Below are positions 23,116 to 35,462 of a stretch of DNA of 64,000 nt, piece after piece. The notes beneath the pieces were generated by a model. The model worked only from the letters and a program-made list of their open reading frames with translations. It searched no databases and was not told where the DNA came from. Each line of letters begins with the position of its first letter. The stretch's first letter is position 1. Source of the DNA: Acanthochlamys bracteata. Taxonomy: Eukaryota; Streptophyta; Magnoliopsida; Pandanales; Velloziaceae. The position numbers and the translations under genes were made by a program. The stretch is taken from assembly GCA_019914995.1 (NCBI GenBank), contig CM034131.1:5674501-5738500 (forward strand), read 5' to 3'.

Positions 23116-23259
23116 CTTTTCAAGCCAAACGTTGCTTTTCAGAAAATAATCCGGCTTTCTTCATAGGAGGATATTAAAATATTTGTTGCAACAAATAACA
23201 AAGAAGCGTTCCACCATTTTGTTTTGCTTTCTACGCATAGTAGAGTTCAATCAATAAGT

Positions 23260-25360
23260 CTTGGGTACGATTTGGTATTACTTATAATATTATTTTTAAT
23301 TTATAATTTCTTTTTTATTTTTAATAAAATTTTTATAATATTTATATATTATGTATTTATATCTATATTTCATTATTTTAAATAAAAACAAATTTATTAT
23401 TTTTAAAATTTAAAATATTATTTATTATAAAATACTCTTTATAAGTACAGTCAAACACCGTCTCGGTGGCTTCAAAAGACCAAGATTAATTACTATAAAT
23501 TTGCGTGAGACTCAAGGATCATTCAATTTCTACGAGAAATAAACAAAACACTGATTCTAGAAAAAAGATTTAGGAGCTTTTGGGAGTTTTTATGAAATTA
23601 AATTTTTTTGAAATGTAAGATATTTTTGTTTTTTTAAAAAATAAGTTTTATTTTTTATTTAAAAAATAATAAAAATATATAATAAAAATATTTCATTTCG
23701 TAGAATTTTTTTATATTTTCTAAATTTTTAAATAAATTTTTTATATACTTATAAATTATATTTTAAAAAACGTAAAATGAAGAAAAATTAAAAAGTAGCG
23801 TTTGAAATGCTGCCCCAAACGCGCTCTAATTACTCCTAAATTTGCAGCCAGCGCGTTTAGAATTGCTTTTTCCGAACGCTTATTATCTATTTTTTATTTC
23901 ATATTTTTTAATACATATTTTATAAATATTTAAAAAATATATTTAAAAATTTAAATACTATAAAAAAATTTTATATAATAAAATTTTTTTATTACATATT
24001 TTTATTATTTTTTAATAAAAAAATATTTTTTAAAAAAGATAAAAATATTTTTTATTTTAAAAACACTCAAAAATTTGATCGCCTTTACCTACCACCAAAT
24101 TTTACTTTTTCAAACTCTCTTTTAATATAAAAATAAAAAATTAAAATAAATTTTTTCTATCAATTTTTTTTCAAAATTTAATTTAAAAGTTACTAATAGT
24201 ACAAAAATTAATATAAACTAATTTTTTATTAAATATTTTTAATTTATTTTTTAAAAGAATGAGTTAATCTCAAAATGAACACACCCTTTGTCTCCCTAGT
24301 TTGTATTATCATAAAATATATGGCAGTATTTATGCATTTGTGATATTATTTTTTATTTGTTAAAAATCTCACAAGAAGAATCTGCTATTCTTGACTCAAA
24401 AGAAATTTTTTTATAATATTTTATAAATTTGTTTCTAAGTTTAAAATAATAATAAATTATATCACAGAATTTTTATACATTTATTTTTAAATTTTTTAAT
24501 AAGTAAATAAATATATTTTGAAAAACAATTTAAATATTTTTATTTTAAAAATAACTTTTATTATAAGTACTTTCAAATATCTCTAAAAAATTTGTATTCA
24601 TTGTTTGCAAAAAACTGAAATTACTGCATCCTATAATGAACCTGGTAACTTCAGTCGTTGAAGTTGTTTTTTTTTTTTTTTTGTTCCTTCATTCCTGTAT
24701 CCGCTATTTTTATCGTGAAATATCATACCTGACCTGTGTTGGCGTGTTTGTAGGTAACCTAAAAGTTGTGTTCCAATCGTCCGATATTTCAATCTTTTAG
24801 TCAGAAATTTAAAAAATTCATATATTTTATTTACACAAAAATTTAAGAACTTTAGTTTCATATATAAAATTTTAATTCTAATTTTTTTCTTTGCACACAT
24901 TCTAATATAGTTTTATTTTTTAATTTTCAACTCACTTTAAATATAATTAAAATATAAAAAACTCTACTCCAATCTATTTTTAAAAAACTCTATTTTTATT
25001 TTTTACTTATGTAAAGTTTAATTACGAATATTTAAAATATGCTCTAAAAGGAACTACCTAATTCAAAAATAATTTGTTGGACATTGACTAAATGAGCCTG
25101 TTTGGCTTTACATTTTTTCAACGAAACATTTCAATTTTTTATTTACGTTTTTTAATATATATTTTATAAGTATTTAGAAAATTTATTTAAAAATTTAAAA
25201 AATGTAGAAAAATTTTATATAATTAGATCTTTTTATTGCATAATTTTATTAATTTTTTAGAAGCAAAAAAATAAAACTTATTTTTTAAAAAAATAAAAAT
25301 ATTTTCTATTTTAGAAAATTTTATTTCATAAGTAATTTCAAACGTCTCATTTGATAGTCG
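23260..25360. repeat. Cluster of AT-rich MITE-like elements
   Basis: The gap between DHNAT1 and ELF5 is nearly filled with short AT-rich elements: about 23275-23470, 23570-23835, 23870-24075, 24090-24292 (family 1), 24370-24590, 24850-25050 and 25085-25355. Family 2 copies start with GTTTGGCTTTAC or TTTTGGGAG and end near TTTCAAACG or GCGTTTGAAATG, so their ends are roughly inverted. No open frame of note. This is a nested or clustered insertion hotspot upstream of both genes. Confidence 0.5.
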
Positions 25361-25885
25361 TCATTATAATCGCTAGTAAGAGTAGCAAATATTTTACATA
25401 TTCTCTTTCGAATAATAGATTTAATTTGTTTATTTCATTTCAAAAAGTGTTTTTTTTGACAAAAAGTTACTTCAAATTATTTTTACAAATTTATTTCTAA
25501 AAAATTTATTTTAGAAGCTTATTTTATAAAAAAAAAAACTAAACAAGCCTGTATTTTCTGAAAACTGGATCTACGAAATCTATGTGGCCCATTAACAATC
25601 ACGCCTTTTTTATAGTCGGGCTTTATTCGGACTCCAAAGACTCGAACAGCTTGGCTGTACTCTTATATGTAATGTAACTTCTCCCTCCCGATTGTCGTCT
25701 CGGAATATTTTCTCTATCCCTCTCTCAAAATTCTTTTTCTTCACCCCGATTGAATTCTTACAGATTAGATATAAGATAGAACAGAATGGAATTAGATAGA
25801 TAGATTCGAATTGAAGATCAGTAGAAAACCAGCGAGCAGTGCTCGATCAATTCGATTGATTACAGATTGAATCGAGATACCGAAA

Positions 25886-28800
25886 ATGAAGACGACGAAA
25901 GGAGGGAAGGTGATGAATCCCACTGATGCTTACCGCAAGGAGCTTCGGAAGAAGGAGCTCAAACGAGTAAGACTTAATTCCCTATCCCCTTTTTTACTGA
26001 AAAATTTAATCTTCATTCTATGTATTTGATATATCGATGCTTGCTAGGGTTTGCTTATTTTGAGGTTAAATTTACTGATAATTGAAAATGGAAATGTATT
26101 TTGATAGTATTATTGATATTTTGAAAAGAGTTTGTTTAAGAGGGCAATGGAGAAGCTGATTAAGGAATTTGTCGTATTCTCACTAGACAGAGATAGAATT
26201 AGTTTGATCTTTCTGTAAAAAAAAAAGTTAAGTTTTGATTCTTGTCAGTTTTCCGTTAGTGTTAAATTTTTATAAAAAGTTGTTTTTCTTTTTCCCTATT
26301 GAGAGATTACAGAGATGAAGTTATGAACAAAAGGCTGTCGAAGAGGTGTCTAGGATCCCAATCCATGGATGAAATTCTGGATTTTCAGATACCACTTTTG
26401 CATATGAACCCTGATACTGCATGTTTTTCTTAAGAAGTCAGTTGCTTTCTCGTGCCGTGAATCAACTATTCATTTGATTTCTCTTTCAACCCCTTCATTA
26501 ATTTCTGGTCTTCTAACTTCTTTTTCCTGTAATATCCCGTTCAGTGCTTTAACTAATGGTGCTATGACAGTTGAAATTGAGCCGATCAATTTGTTTACAC
26601 TTGAGTCACGATCTACAAGTTCATACGGTCTGTTACTTGCTACTTGCAGTTTTAACTGTCAAGTTCTTGTAAGTTGAAATTTTGATGATTGCACTAGACA
26701 TTGTGAATAACCTACCGTTAAATGCCTATCTGAGAAGCACCTTGGCAGGCTGGCTTCTTATCTGAGGCTTGGGATTTTAAAATTATGTGAAAAGTGGATT
26801 ATGCCTTGGTGTATCTGCGATCTTTGTCTGCATAATGAAAGAAGTAAAAGGAATTCTGTCTGTTGGTACACTTTATTCTTTACTTCTAGGTTGATTATGG
26901 TGTCACCCATTTCACATAAAGGTATATGTTAAAGTGGTCTCATACCATTTGTTGATTGGACAGAACAAGAAAGAGCGAAAGAAGGTGCGAGAGGTCGGTA
27001 TTTTGAAGAAGGATCCTGAAACTATCAAGGACCAAATTGACAAGCTGGAGATGATGAGTAAGCTTTTTGCTAACTTGCAATGTCATGCATATAGTTGGTG
27101 TTTCAGTCAATACTTTGTCAGGCTTCTTTGTAAATCTCTTTTTTGTGTGCTTAGCTCGTTAATTAAGCTTTCCCTGATGGTTCATTTTCTCTTATTTAAA
27201 ACGTCTGCATGCTGTTGTTGAGTTTGAGTAATTTTATTAGTCAAATTTGAAACGTTTCTTTTTCATTATAGAAAAAGTTGCAAAAAAGTGTTGTAGCCTC
27301 TTTATATATCTTAGCTCTGAGATCTCATCTACACTTATACTGTGGATGGTGTTACTAGAAGAAAGTGATAAAGTTCATTTTCAATTATTTCCCTGTACAA
27401 TAAGTGCTTGTCTGTATTAGTCTAAGAAACTATAGATTTAGTTTCTTATCATGCAGCTTGGCTTGCTGAGGGACTGACTTAAAGTCATTCGTCTTTGCAG
27501 AGGCTGATGGTGCTCTGGACAAGGCAAGGAAACATAAGAAAAGGCAGCTCGAAGACACACTCAAGCTAGTTCTCAAGAAAAGAAAGGTAGCACCGTTTGC
27601 TTGCATTTGTTGTTCCACATTGATTGATAATGCGGGGCTTTAATTGTCATCGGAATCTCATGAAGCTGCAATTTCATTTATTGCCTTGTAGTGACAACAA
27701 GGCTCTTTTTGTTGAATGCACATAGATATCTTATTTCTTCAGGTGAAACTTACAGATAGATAATTTCTTGTAAGAATATCTAAGTTCACAGTAGATTATT
27801 TCTCAGTATATCTGGCTGTGTATTTTATTATTTGCATTCTATTTCCTGATTATTTCTCGGTCACTTGCTGAAAAACCAGAATGAGGTACAGTCACCACTA
27901 AGTATTTTACATAACTGCTAACCACTTGTCATGCTTGCTTAATTTCTTGGAGGTTTCTCTTAAGAAATTCCTTTGTAGCATATATTAGTAGTCTTCCACT
28001 ATTTAAGAACAGCCTTGTTCAGAAAGAAATTTGAAAAGCCCATAAGTTCTCATTCTTTCATTTCAATGCTCCAATTCAGTTCTCGGTCTCGGCTTCAAAC
28101 TCAACGATTCAGATGCAATACATTTTGCACTTGTCCATTCCTCCTTTGCCATAAGTTGAGCCATTGAAAGCTGTGAAACCTTAGGTCGCACATCATGCCA
28201 TGGTTAAAATGTTACTACCTTGCCATGGTTAAAATGCTACTACCTTATCTCGCTATGTTATGATGTTTTGTTCTCTTTTGTTTTCTTCTGTTCTCTGTGT
28301 ATATCTTGTTATTGGCATCATAAGTAGACTTTACAGTAATTATAACTATGAAGTAGTAGCAAATTAAGCAACTCCACAATCTTTAATTATATATGTCTAG
28401 GTTGTTATGGCTTGCTGGTATTAGCATTATTGCTACCGCCTAGAAAGCAAATGGTGACCTTTTTTTTTTTTTTTTTGGGGTGTTGCTAGAAGATCTATAA
28501 TAGGGTGGTATTGTAGAGCTATGTTAATTATCTAAGTACTGCTTGAGCTAGATTTGATTTATGAATGCTATACATGGTCTATTTATTTATCAGAAATGCT
28601 TTTTTTTTATCTTATAATACTTTCTTTTTTACAGGAGTACGAAGAGAAAATGCGTGAGAAAGGTGAGACGCCCGTAATGTTCAGGTGAGTATCTCATGAA
28701 TGTAAGTCATATCTGCAACTGATATTCATCCAATGCATTTTTATTGTATGACATGTTTAACTTTTACAGCCACTTAGGGCCCCTTAAGAGAATATCAACT

Positions 28801-31088
28801 GGAGAAGAAGAGGATAGAGCTAAATATCCGAAGCCTGAAGTATAGACCTGACTTTGATTTTATATGTTGGTCATGCATACTTTTCTAATGTCACACTAAC
28901 AAACTTGTACGTAGGATTCTGTTTACTATCATCCAACTTTGAACCCAACAGGAGCACCACCTCCAGGGAAACCTCCAATGTATAAATCATCGATAGGTCA
29001 GTATCGATATCTTTGTAAGCTTTTTTCTTTTGTATCTTCTAGCTGTACTGTATACCTGTCTTATCAAGTAATGTTCAAGGTTCTGACATCCCTACCCTCT
29101 TCAGCTTTTCTCTAATTTAGACTTCGTTTTTCTACTACATTGCAGGACCAAGAATCCCACTGCCTTCCACAAGTGAGGCAGGATCATCTTCAAAGTCCGA
29201 CCTGGAAGATGGACTTTCAGCTGTGCTGCCCCCACCACCTCCTCCTCCCCCGCTGCCTCCTTTGCCAGAATCTGGTTCTACCACTTCTGTAAATAACTCC
29301 ACTGATTTTTTGTCTTTGCCTTTACCTCCCCCACCTCCTCCCCCACCCAAACCAGTTGGAGGTGATATCAGTAGGGCATTACCACCCCCACCTCCAGGTC
29401 CACCCCCTAAAGATCCAACAGTGGTTCATGGATCAACGCTCCTGCCTCCACCACCACCTGGTATTCGACCACCTCCGCCGCCACCACCTGTTGCAAATGT
29501 AAAGGTAGTTGAGGAAGGGAAGAGCGCTGCTCCAGAAGGTCCAAGTCTGAAGGAGACTGACCAGGTGATGCATCACCTTTATATTCTTAAAAGTGCTGTT
29601 AGATGTACTGTCATATAATTTTAGATTTTCTCTAATAGTTATGGCATTTCTAGCTCTTTGAGAGCGCACTTTAAAACGTTAGGTTTAGATATATCTAACA
29701 AAATTTTATAAGTTGCAAGGTTATGACTGTGCTTATTGAATTATACATTGACAATGACATGTTTCTCTTGTATAGGTTGCAGCCAAGCTTCCTCCTCCTC
29801 CACCTCCTCCAGGATTGCCTCCCATACTGGCACATCATCAAGATGAAACCTCTTTTCCTGATTCTAGTACTGCCACTGCTCCTGGCTTAAATGATGCATC
29901 CAAGGTGAACTCGTATCTGCCTCCTCCTCCTCCAAGGCCACCAATGGCTGTGGCTCCCAGGCTCCCCTTGGTTCCGAATTTGCATTCTGAAATGGTGCCA
30001 CCAGGTGTTGTTCGGTTTCCTCCTCCCTCTCCAGACATGAGGCCTCCACTACCAGTTCCTGGTCTTCCACATCGACCACAACCTTTGCCGCCTGGTTTGA
30101 TTCCACCACCCCCAGGGCCACCATTTGCTATGCCTCCTGGACCACCTGGAGCGCAGATGGCAATGCCCCCAGGCCTTCCCCTTCCTGAGGATGGTATCTC
30201 TGGGTATAGGCCTCCAGCCCCTCAGAGACCATCATATGTCAAGTCAGCGGCACCGACTGTTGTGAAAAGACCATTAGCTCAGCATACTCCGGAGCTAACA
30301 GCTATGGTATGTATTGAATTTTTCCTGAACCCTTTTGTGTGTTTTGTAAATGATTCTTCTATTTGATCTTTGAATATTTACCTGCCTTTAACCATTTATA
30401 TGTATGTATTTCGCTTATGAAAATTATGAGTGCTTATGAAAGCTTGCAAGGTAAGGTTGAGAGAAGAATTTCAGATGTGCTAATTATATGTGTGAGGAGT
30501 CGGATTAATTTCCACTCAATAAGACAAAATTATAAATTGTAGTTTATAAGGATGTGAAGATACATATGAATTTTATGTTTGAATACCATGTTTGCTAAGT
30601 CTACCATCACAGAATATAGATATGAGCATATGCTTAATCATGGCTCTCATACCTGTAACAAATGCCTGATTAAATATTATACTTTTATTCTTTTAAACAT
30701 AATTAGTTGGAGCTCCATTCTTCTGGCCTCAAAAAACTGACAACACAATTTCTTTGTAGCTTTTGTTTGGGTTATGCTGGGATACTCTGTTTTTGTTACC
30801 ACCAGATCTTCTGGTTGTTAGACTTTCTTTGCATCTGCTTATAGTTTCTTTGATGTCTGTATATAGATTCCTGCATCAGTTCGTGTTAGGAGAGAAAATG
30901 CAGTCCAGAAACCAAAGCCGAGGCCACAGGCTGCACTGACTACAGCTGCTGCTAAACCTTCTGCAACAGTGGTTGTAGGGAAGTCTGAGATAACAACTGC
31001 TTCAGCAGCACCCAAATCTCAGAGCGTCGATGACTCGTACATGGCGTTCCTTGAAGATATGAAAGCTCTAGGTGCTCTTGATAGCTGA
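25886..31088 (+). CDS. ELF5: ELF5, WBP11-like proline-rich nuclear protein
   Basis: Nine exons: 25886-25966, 26964-27057, 27501-27586, 28635-28684, 28770-28839, 28915-28996, 29146-29564, 29776-30306, 30867-31088, giving 544 residues (Arabidopsis ELF5 is about 530). Residues 1-100 are the WBP11/Wbp11 N-terminal domain: [20 protein letters not shown], then a basic coiled region with [20 protein letters not shown] and [15 protein letters not shown]. The centre and C-terminal half are dominated by polyproline runs suited to WW and SH3 partners, and the tail [17 protein letters not shown] is conserved. WBP11 acts with spliceosomal factors; plant ELF5 delays flowering through FLC and has been linked to alternative splicing. 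All intron phases agree. Exons 7 and 8 hold nearly all the proline tracts. Confidence 0.93.
28197..28246. repeat. 25-bp tandem duplication in an ELF5 intron
   Basis: TGCCATGGTTAAAATG followed by TTACTACCT is repeated at once with one substitution (GTTACT to GCTACT). It lies within intron 3 of ELF5 and has no obvious function. Confidence 0.8.
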
Positions 31089-31844
31089 AGTTGCATAAAA
31101 AAGTGAGCCAGCTAATAATCATGAATATGGCTGGAATGTGTTGGATATTTCAGAGGATAAAGGTTGGCTTCAGTCTATTCATTGACTGCTTCTGATTGTT
31201 CTGCGTCCTAGTCTTTTATGGTGCTGGAAATCACATTCATGTAGCTCATGTCAATTTTATGATTACGCAGAGCAAAGCAAAGTTGCAGCATCTTCACATA
31301 ATTGAGGGTCTAGTTGCAAATTGTAAATACCTCTTAGGTTGACGACAGTTTCCTTTTAGGGAACTTATTACTGAGAAATGACTTTCTGTCCTTGAGAGAC
31401 GATCTTTGCCAAAATTTCAGCTTTTTTCGACATATTGTATTAAGGTTATATGCAGGTTTTAGGAAGCATCTCTGGTCTTTATACGAATTCAAAGACAATG
31501 GCATTTCAATCGCTGGTGGGAGTTTCAAAAGACTTTCAAAGAATCCTAATCCAGTGAATGAAAAGAAGTTGCTCTTTTATTGTAGAATAAAGCAGACATG
31601 GTTGACTAAGATTAGTACCTTTAAATGCGTATTGATTTTTTCTAGAGAAAACAATGGGTTTACATTTGCGATAGATATGAGATCGACTTGTATACATGAT
31701 CTAGAGCAAGCATAAATTTAAACAGAAAAATTACCTAATTTTCTGTGATTCACAAAAATCTACAAACCAAATTTACTGGATGGATGAGCAAAAAAAGAAG
31801 AAAAAAAGAACTCAAGGAAAGATGCACAAAATGTCTATTATTAC

Positions 31845-32885
31845 ATATAAACTAATATTTAAGAGTACTTATAAAAATAAATTTTTAAAAATAAATATAT
31901 TAGAGATTTTTTAAATATAATTTTATTTTTTTATTCAAAAATATTATAATATAAAAAATATTACAATATAAAATTTTTATATAATTTAAAATTTTTAAAA
32001 TTTTTATAAACAATTATATATAATTTATTAAAAAATATATAATAAAAAATTAAAATAAAGTGGAATAGGAAAAGTAGTGCGAAACATTCATGTCGCCCTC
32101 ACACAACTTGATGTGATTGGAAAACCCCACAGTTTACTTTGTAGTAGAAAACAGAACAAGAAAAGAAAAAGACAACTTAGCATAGATGCTTGATTTTTAA
32201 AATTAAAACCTGCACCTCCATCGTGGTTGCCCGGACTTCATTATGAAGAAAACAAACATAAAATGAATATAGGCGACTGTTGTCTTCTTCAAGCCCTGTA
32301 GGAGTTGAATATTGATGATAAAGAACAAACGATTGAGATGCAAACCTAAAAAAAAAAATTAATCAAGTAGTAGATGAAATAGCAGCAGCTGCTTTAACGT
32401 GATATTAAAAACTAAAGTTCCATCTTCAAGCTGCACATGAAAGTTTATTAAAGAGCACCTTAAATGCTATACTTGTTCATATTATTAAATTCAAGCAAAG
32501 ATTTTTAAGAAAAATTACTTCAAATTGTCTTCAACCATGACAAAAAGAATTAAAGAGCAGCACTGCACTGCAGGTTACTGCAGCTGTGTATTTCTTCCCT
32601 GTGGTGGTACAAATCAAAAAGAAAAAAAAGGCAAAGAGCAGAAAACATAAGTCAACTTCGGTGCTGCTTGGAATTGATTTTTGTCTATTTTTTATTTTTA
32701 TTTTTATTTTGTATTGTTTTTATTAATTTTATAATTTTTGTTAAAAATATAAAAAATTGTACATTGTAAATATATTATTATTATTTATTTTAATTATTTT
32801 TAGATAAAAAATAATATTTTTTAATAAATATTTTAATTATTTTTTATTTCAGAAACGGTTCAATTCAATATTTTTTGATCATTTC
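31845..32885. repeat. Two AT-rich MITE-like elements flanking unique DNA
   Basis: Elements at about 31845-32075 and 32660-32885 have the A+T composition and TTTTATTTTTTATTTT-type blocks of family 2; the second ends near CAGAAACGGTTCAAT. The sequence between them (about 32080-32655) has no recognised gene. Confidence 0.4.
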
Positions 32886-32967
32886 AACATTCCGCGAGAT
32901 ATATTAATTTGTCTTTTTTGAGGTCTTAAGAGTGACATTAATATACCACTTACAAGTTTTCGCAAGT

Positions 32968-33824
32968 TAGGAGTGGCAATATATGATCCGATCCGAAAAT
33001 ATAATTCGAAACTGATCCATTTAATTAGGATTAAAATTAGAAAATTTGACCTGTATAAATATATAAATTAGATTAGGGTTGAGCGAATTTGACCAAGTTA
33101 TTAAATAGATCGACTCGGATTAATCCGAAATTAATATACCAATCCGAATTGCCATTTTGAAGAAATAACATTTGGTTTTTCTTTTTCTTTTATTAAAAAA
33201 TTATCAATAAAACTAATCGATAATAGTAATTTATAAATTATTAAATTATATGATATTTATAATTAATTATTATTTTTATATTTAGTAAATAGTATAAAAT
33301 GAAAATTATAATATTATCGAAAGTATTACTATATAGGTGTTTCTATAATGATGAATTTAGATTTTGTATAAAAATTTTTATTAAAATTTTGTTAGATAGC
33401 TATGTTTATCAAGATTTTTATCGAAATTATTAATATGTATTTATAATCATAAACTTTCAGCTGTCACCACATATTTTTAAAAAATAAAAATAAATTTTTT
33501 AAAAATATTTTAAGGACAAATGAAGATACTAATAAAACACATTTTGATGAGTATTCACTATATCTTATCACTAAATATATCGTACACTTTTATTATAACT
33601 GATATTATAAATTCGCTGAAATTTAAAAATATATAATTAAAAATTAAAAATTATAATTATTAAATGGGTGGATCCGAATTTGATCTGGTTATTAATAGGT
33701 TGTATTAGGATTGGTAATTTTGACCTGTATAAATTAATAAGTTGAGTTAAAGTTGAACGAATTTGATCCAGTTATTAAATAGATCGATCTGAAATTGATC
33801 CATAAACTCAAATTGCCATATTTA
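32968..33824. mobile_element. hAT-like MITE, same family as 20732-21449
   Basis: About 857 bp, from TAGGAGTGGCAATAT to ATTGCCATATTTA; the ends are imperfect inverted repeats around GGCAAT/ATTGCC. Internal phrases GATCCGAATTTGATC, TTGAACGAATTTGATCC and TTATTAAATAGATCGA match the copy at 20732. The GTGGCAA terminus resembles plant hAT ends. No open frame, no clear target duplication. Confidence 0.55.
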
Positions 33825-34246
33825 AAGCCGGTTGTAGCCATGACATATGTTTATTATTATCCAATTTAATTAAATTCTAGAAAAGCTAGACTTTTCTACC
33901 ATTTTTACAAATTCACCGATCAATTAAAGTTTCAGAGGATATTACTTGTTGTTTTAATGGCTTATTTCTAAAGAATATGTTGAAGAATATTCACAACTAG
34001 TTCACCAAGAACATGGCTGTAAGAAAATTCACTAAATTAGATTTTCTCGAGTGCACTTAGAATATGTTTTAAATGATAGAAAATAAATTTTGTAGAATTA
34101 AATTCAGTAAAACTTAATTCCATAAAAATAAATTAAAAATAAGTTATAGAATTTGAAATAAATTAAAATATAAAAGATAATTTTGAATTTAAAATTTAGA
34201 ATAAATTTCTTATAATGTGTTCATATTTTTAACTTATTATTAGGCT

Positions 34247-34456
34247 ACGGTTGATAATTTTTTGACCCGATTCGTGAAAATTTCGGATCAAATTTTAGTC
34301 TTAGTCTGATTTGGATTCATTAAAAAATGATCAGAAAATTTTAACAAGTTCATGTTAGATTCGGATTGATCCAAAATTAATCTGTTTAACACGTTTAATT
34401 ATTTATATAATATATTACTTAATAATTAAAGAATAATAGTAAAAAATTTAAATTTA

Positions 34457-34490
<34 letters not shown>

Positions 34491-34768
34491 CTTAATTTAT
34501 CTTAATTGAACTAATATTTATAAATTTTATCAAAATTAATATTCTTTTTTTGATATATCATAATTAATAATATATATTATTAATATTTATAATTTTTATT
34601 TTAATTAGTAAATAATCAATTCAAATTTAATTCGATTATTAAATAAATTAGATTAAAATTTATAATTTTGATCTATATAAATAAATAGGTTGAATTATGA
34701 TTGAATAATTTAATTTAATTATTATATAAATTAATCTAAAATCAATCTAAAAATCTGAATTGACATCC
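34247..34768. mobile_element. hAT-like MITE with 8-bp flanking repeat
   Basis: 522 bp bounded by ATTAGGCT (34239-34246) and ATTAGGTT (34769-34776), an 8-bp direct repeat with one mismatch. Ends ACGGTTGATAATT and AATTGACATCC are imperfect inverted repeats. Interior words (TCGGATTGATCC, TTCGATTATTAAATA) relate it to the elements at 20732 and 32968. It contains an AT microsatellite of about 14 units at 34461-34488. Confidence 0.6.
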
Positions 34769-35462
34769 ATTAGGTTTCAAAAGTTTCAACTAATCGTGTC
34801 ATTACTCTCTTTTGGAGTATGTAGTTTGTCATTGGTTGTTAAAACTGAATGAACTGCAATAAAATGTAAAGATGATTCGAAATTTATTTCAAATTTTCTC
34901 AACCCATCACAACTTAGGTCAACCCAATACCAACAGTCCACCAAACAAAGGACAAAAACAAACAAAACAAACAATCCAAACTCAATAAAAAGTCCAATCT
35001 TTTTCTTTTTTCTCGAAAGCGGTAACAAAAAATAAAGAAAAATCAAAACTTTTTTATCAAAAACAAGAAAGGATCATCTATTTAAGAAGGAGGAAGAAAC
35101 GAAACTGACAAAGAAAGCTTAAACTCATGTTCTATTGTTTGTTTTCTTCCTACTTTATGAACATAGTTGATAATTAATGGAGTTAAAATAATTTTTAGTG
35201 TGATGAGATCATGTGCCCATACTCATTTATGAATCATGTTTGTTTCTTGCGAGTCAAACTTCAACTTATATGTTCTTTTCTTTTTCCATTTTTCAATTCT
35301 TTATTTTAGATTATTTATATAGCTAATTTCTTCTTGTATTTCCTCCCACCTTATGTGTCTCTGCTGAAATATTTGTTTAACTTTTGAGGAACAAGTGAAC
35401 GACTGAGCTGCGATGAGATTGAGATCGAGATTGAAGCCTTGAAGCTTTGATGCTGTTTAACC

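Noticed and set aside
29135-30124. Gly-rich and Arg/Trp-rich open frames on the minus strand opposite ELF5 exons 7-8
   Set aside because: They are the antisense reading of proline codon runs; the plus strand carries the conserved, correctly spliced ELF5 frame.
34461-34488. AT dinucleotide run as a regulatory or origin element
   Set aside because: A plain microsatellite inside a hAT-like MITE; nothing else supports a function.
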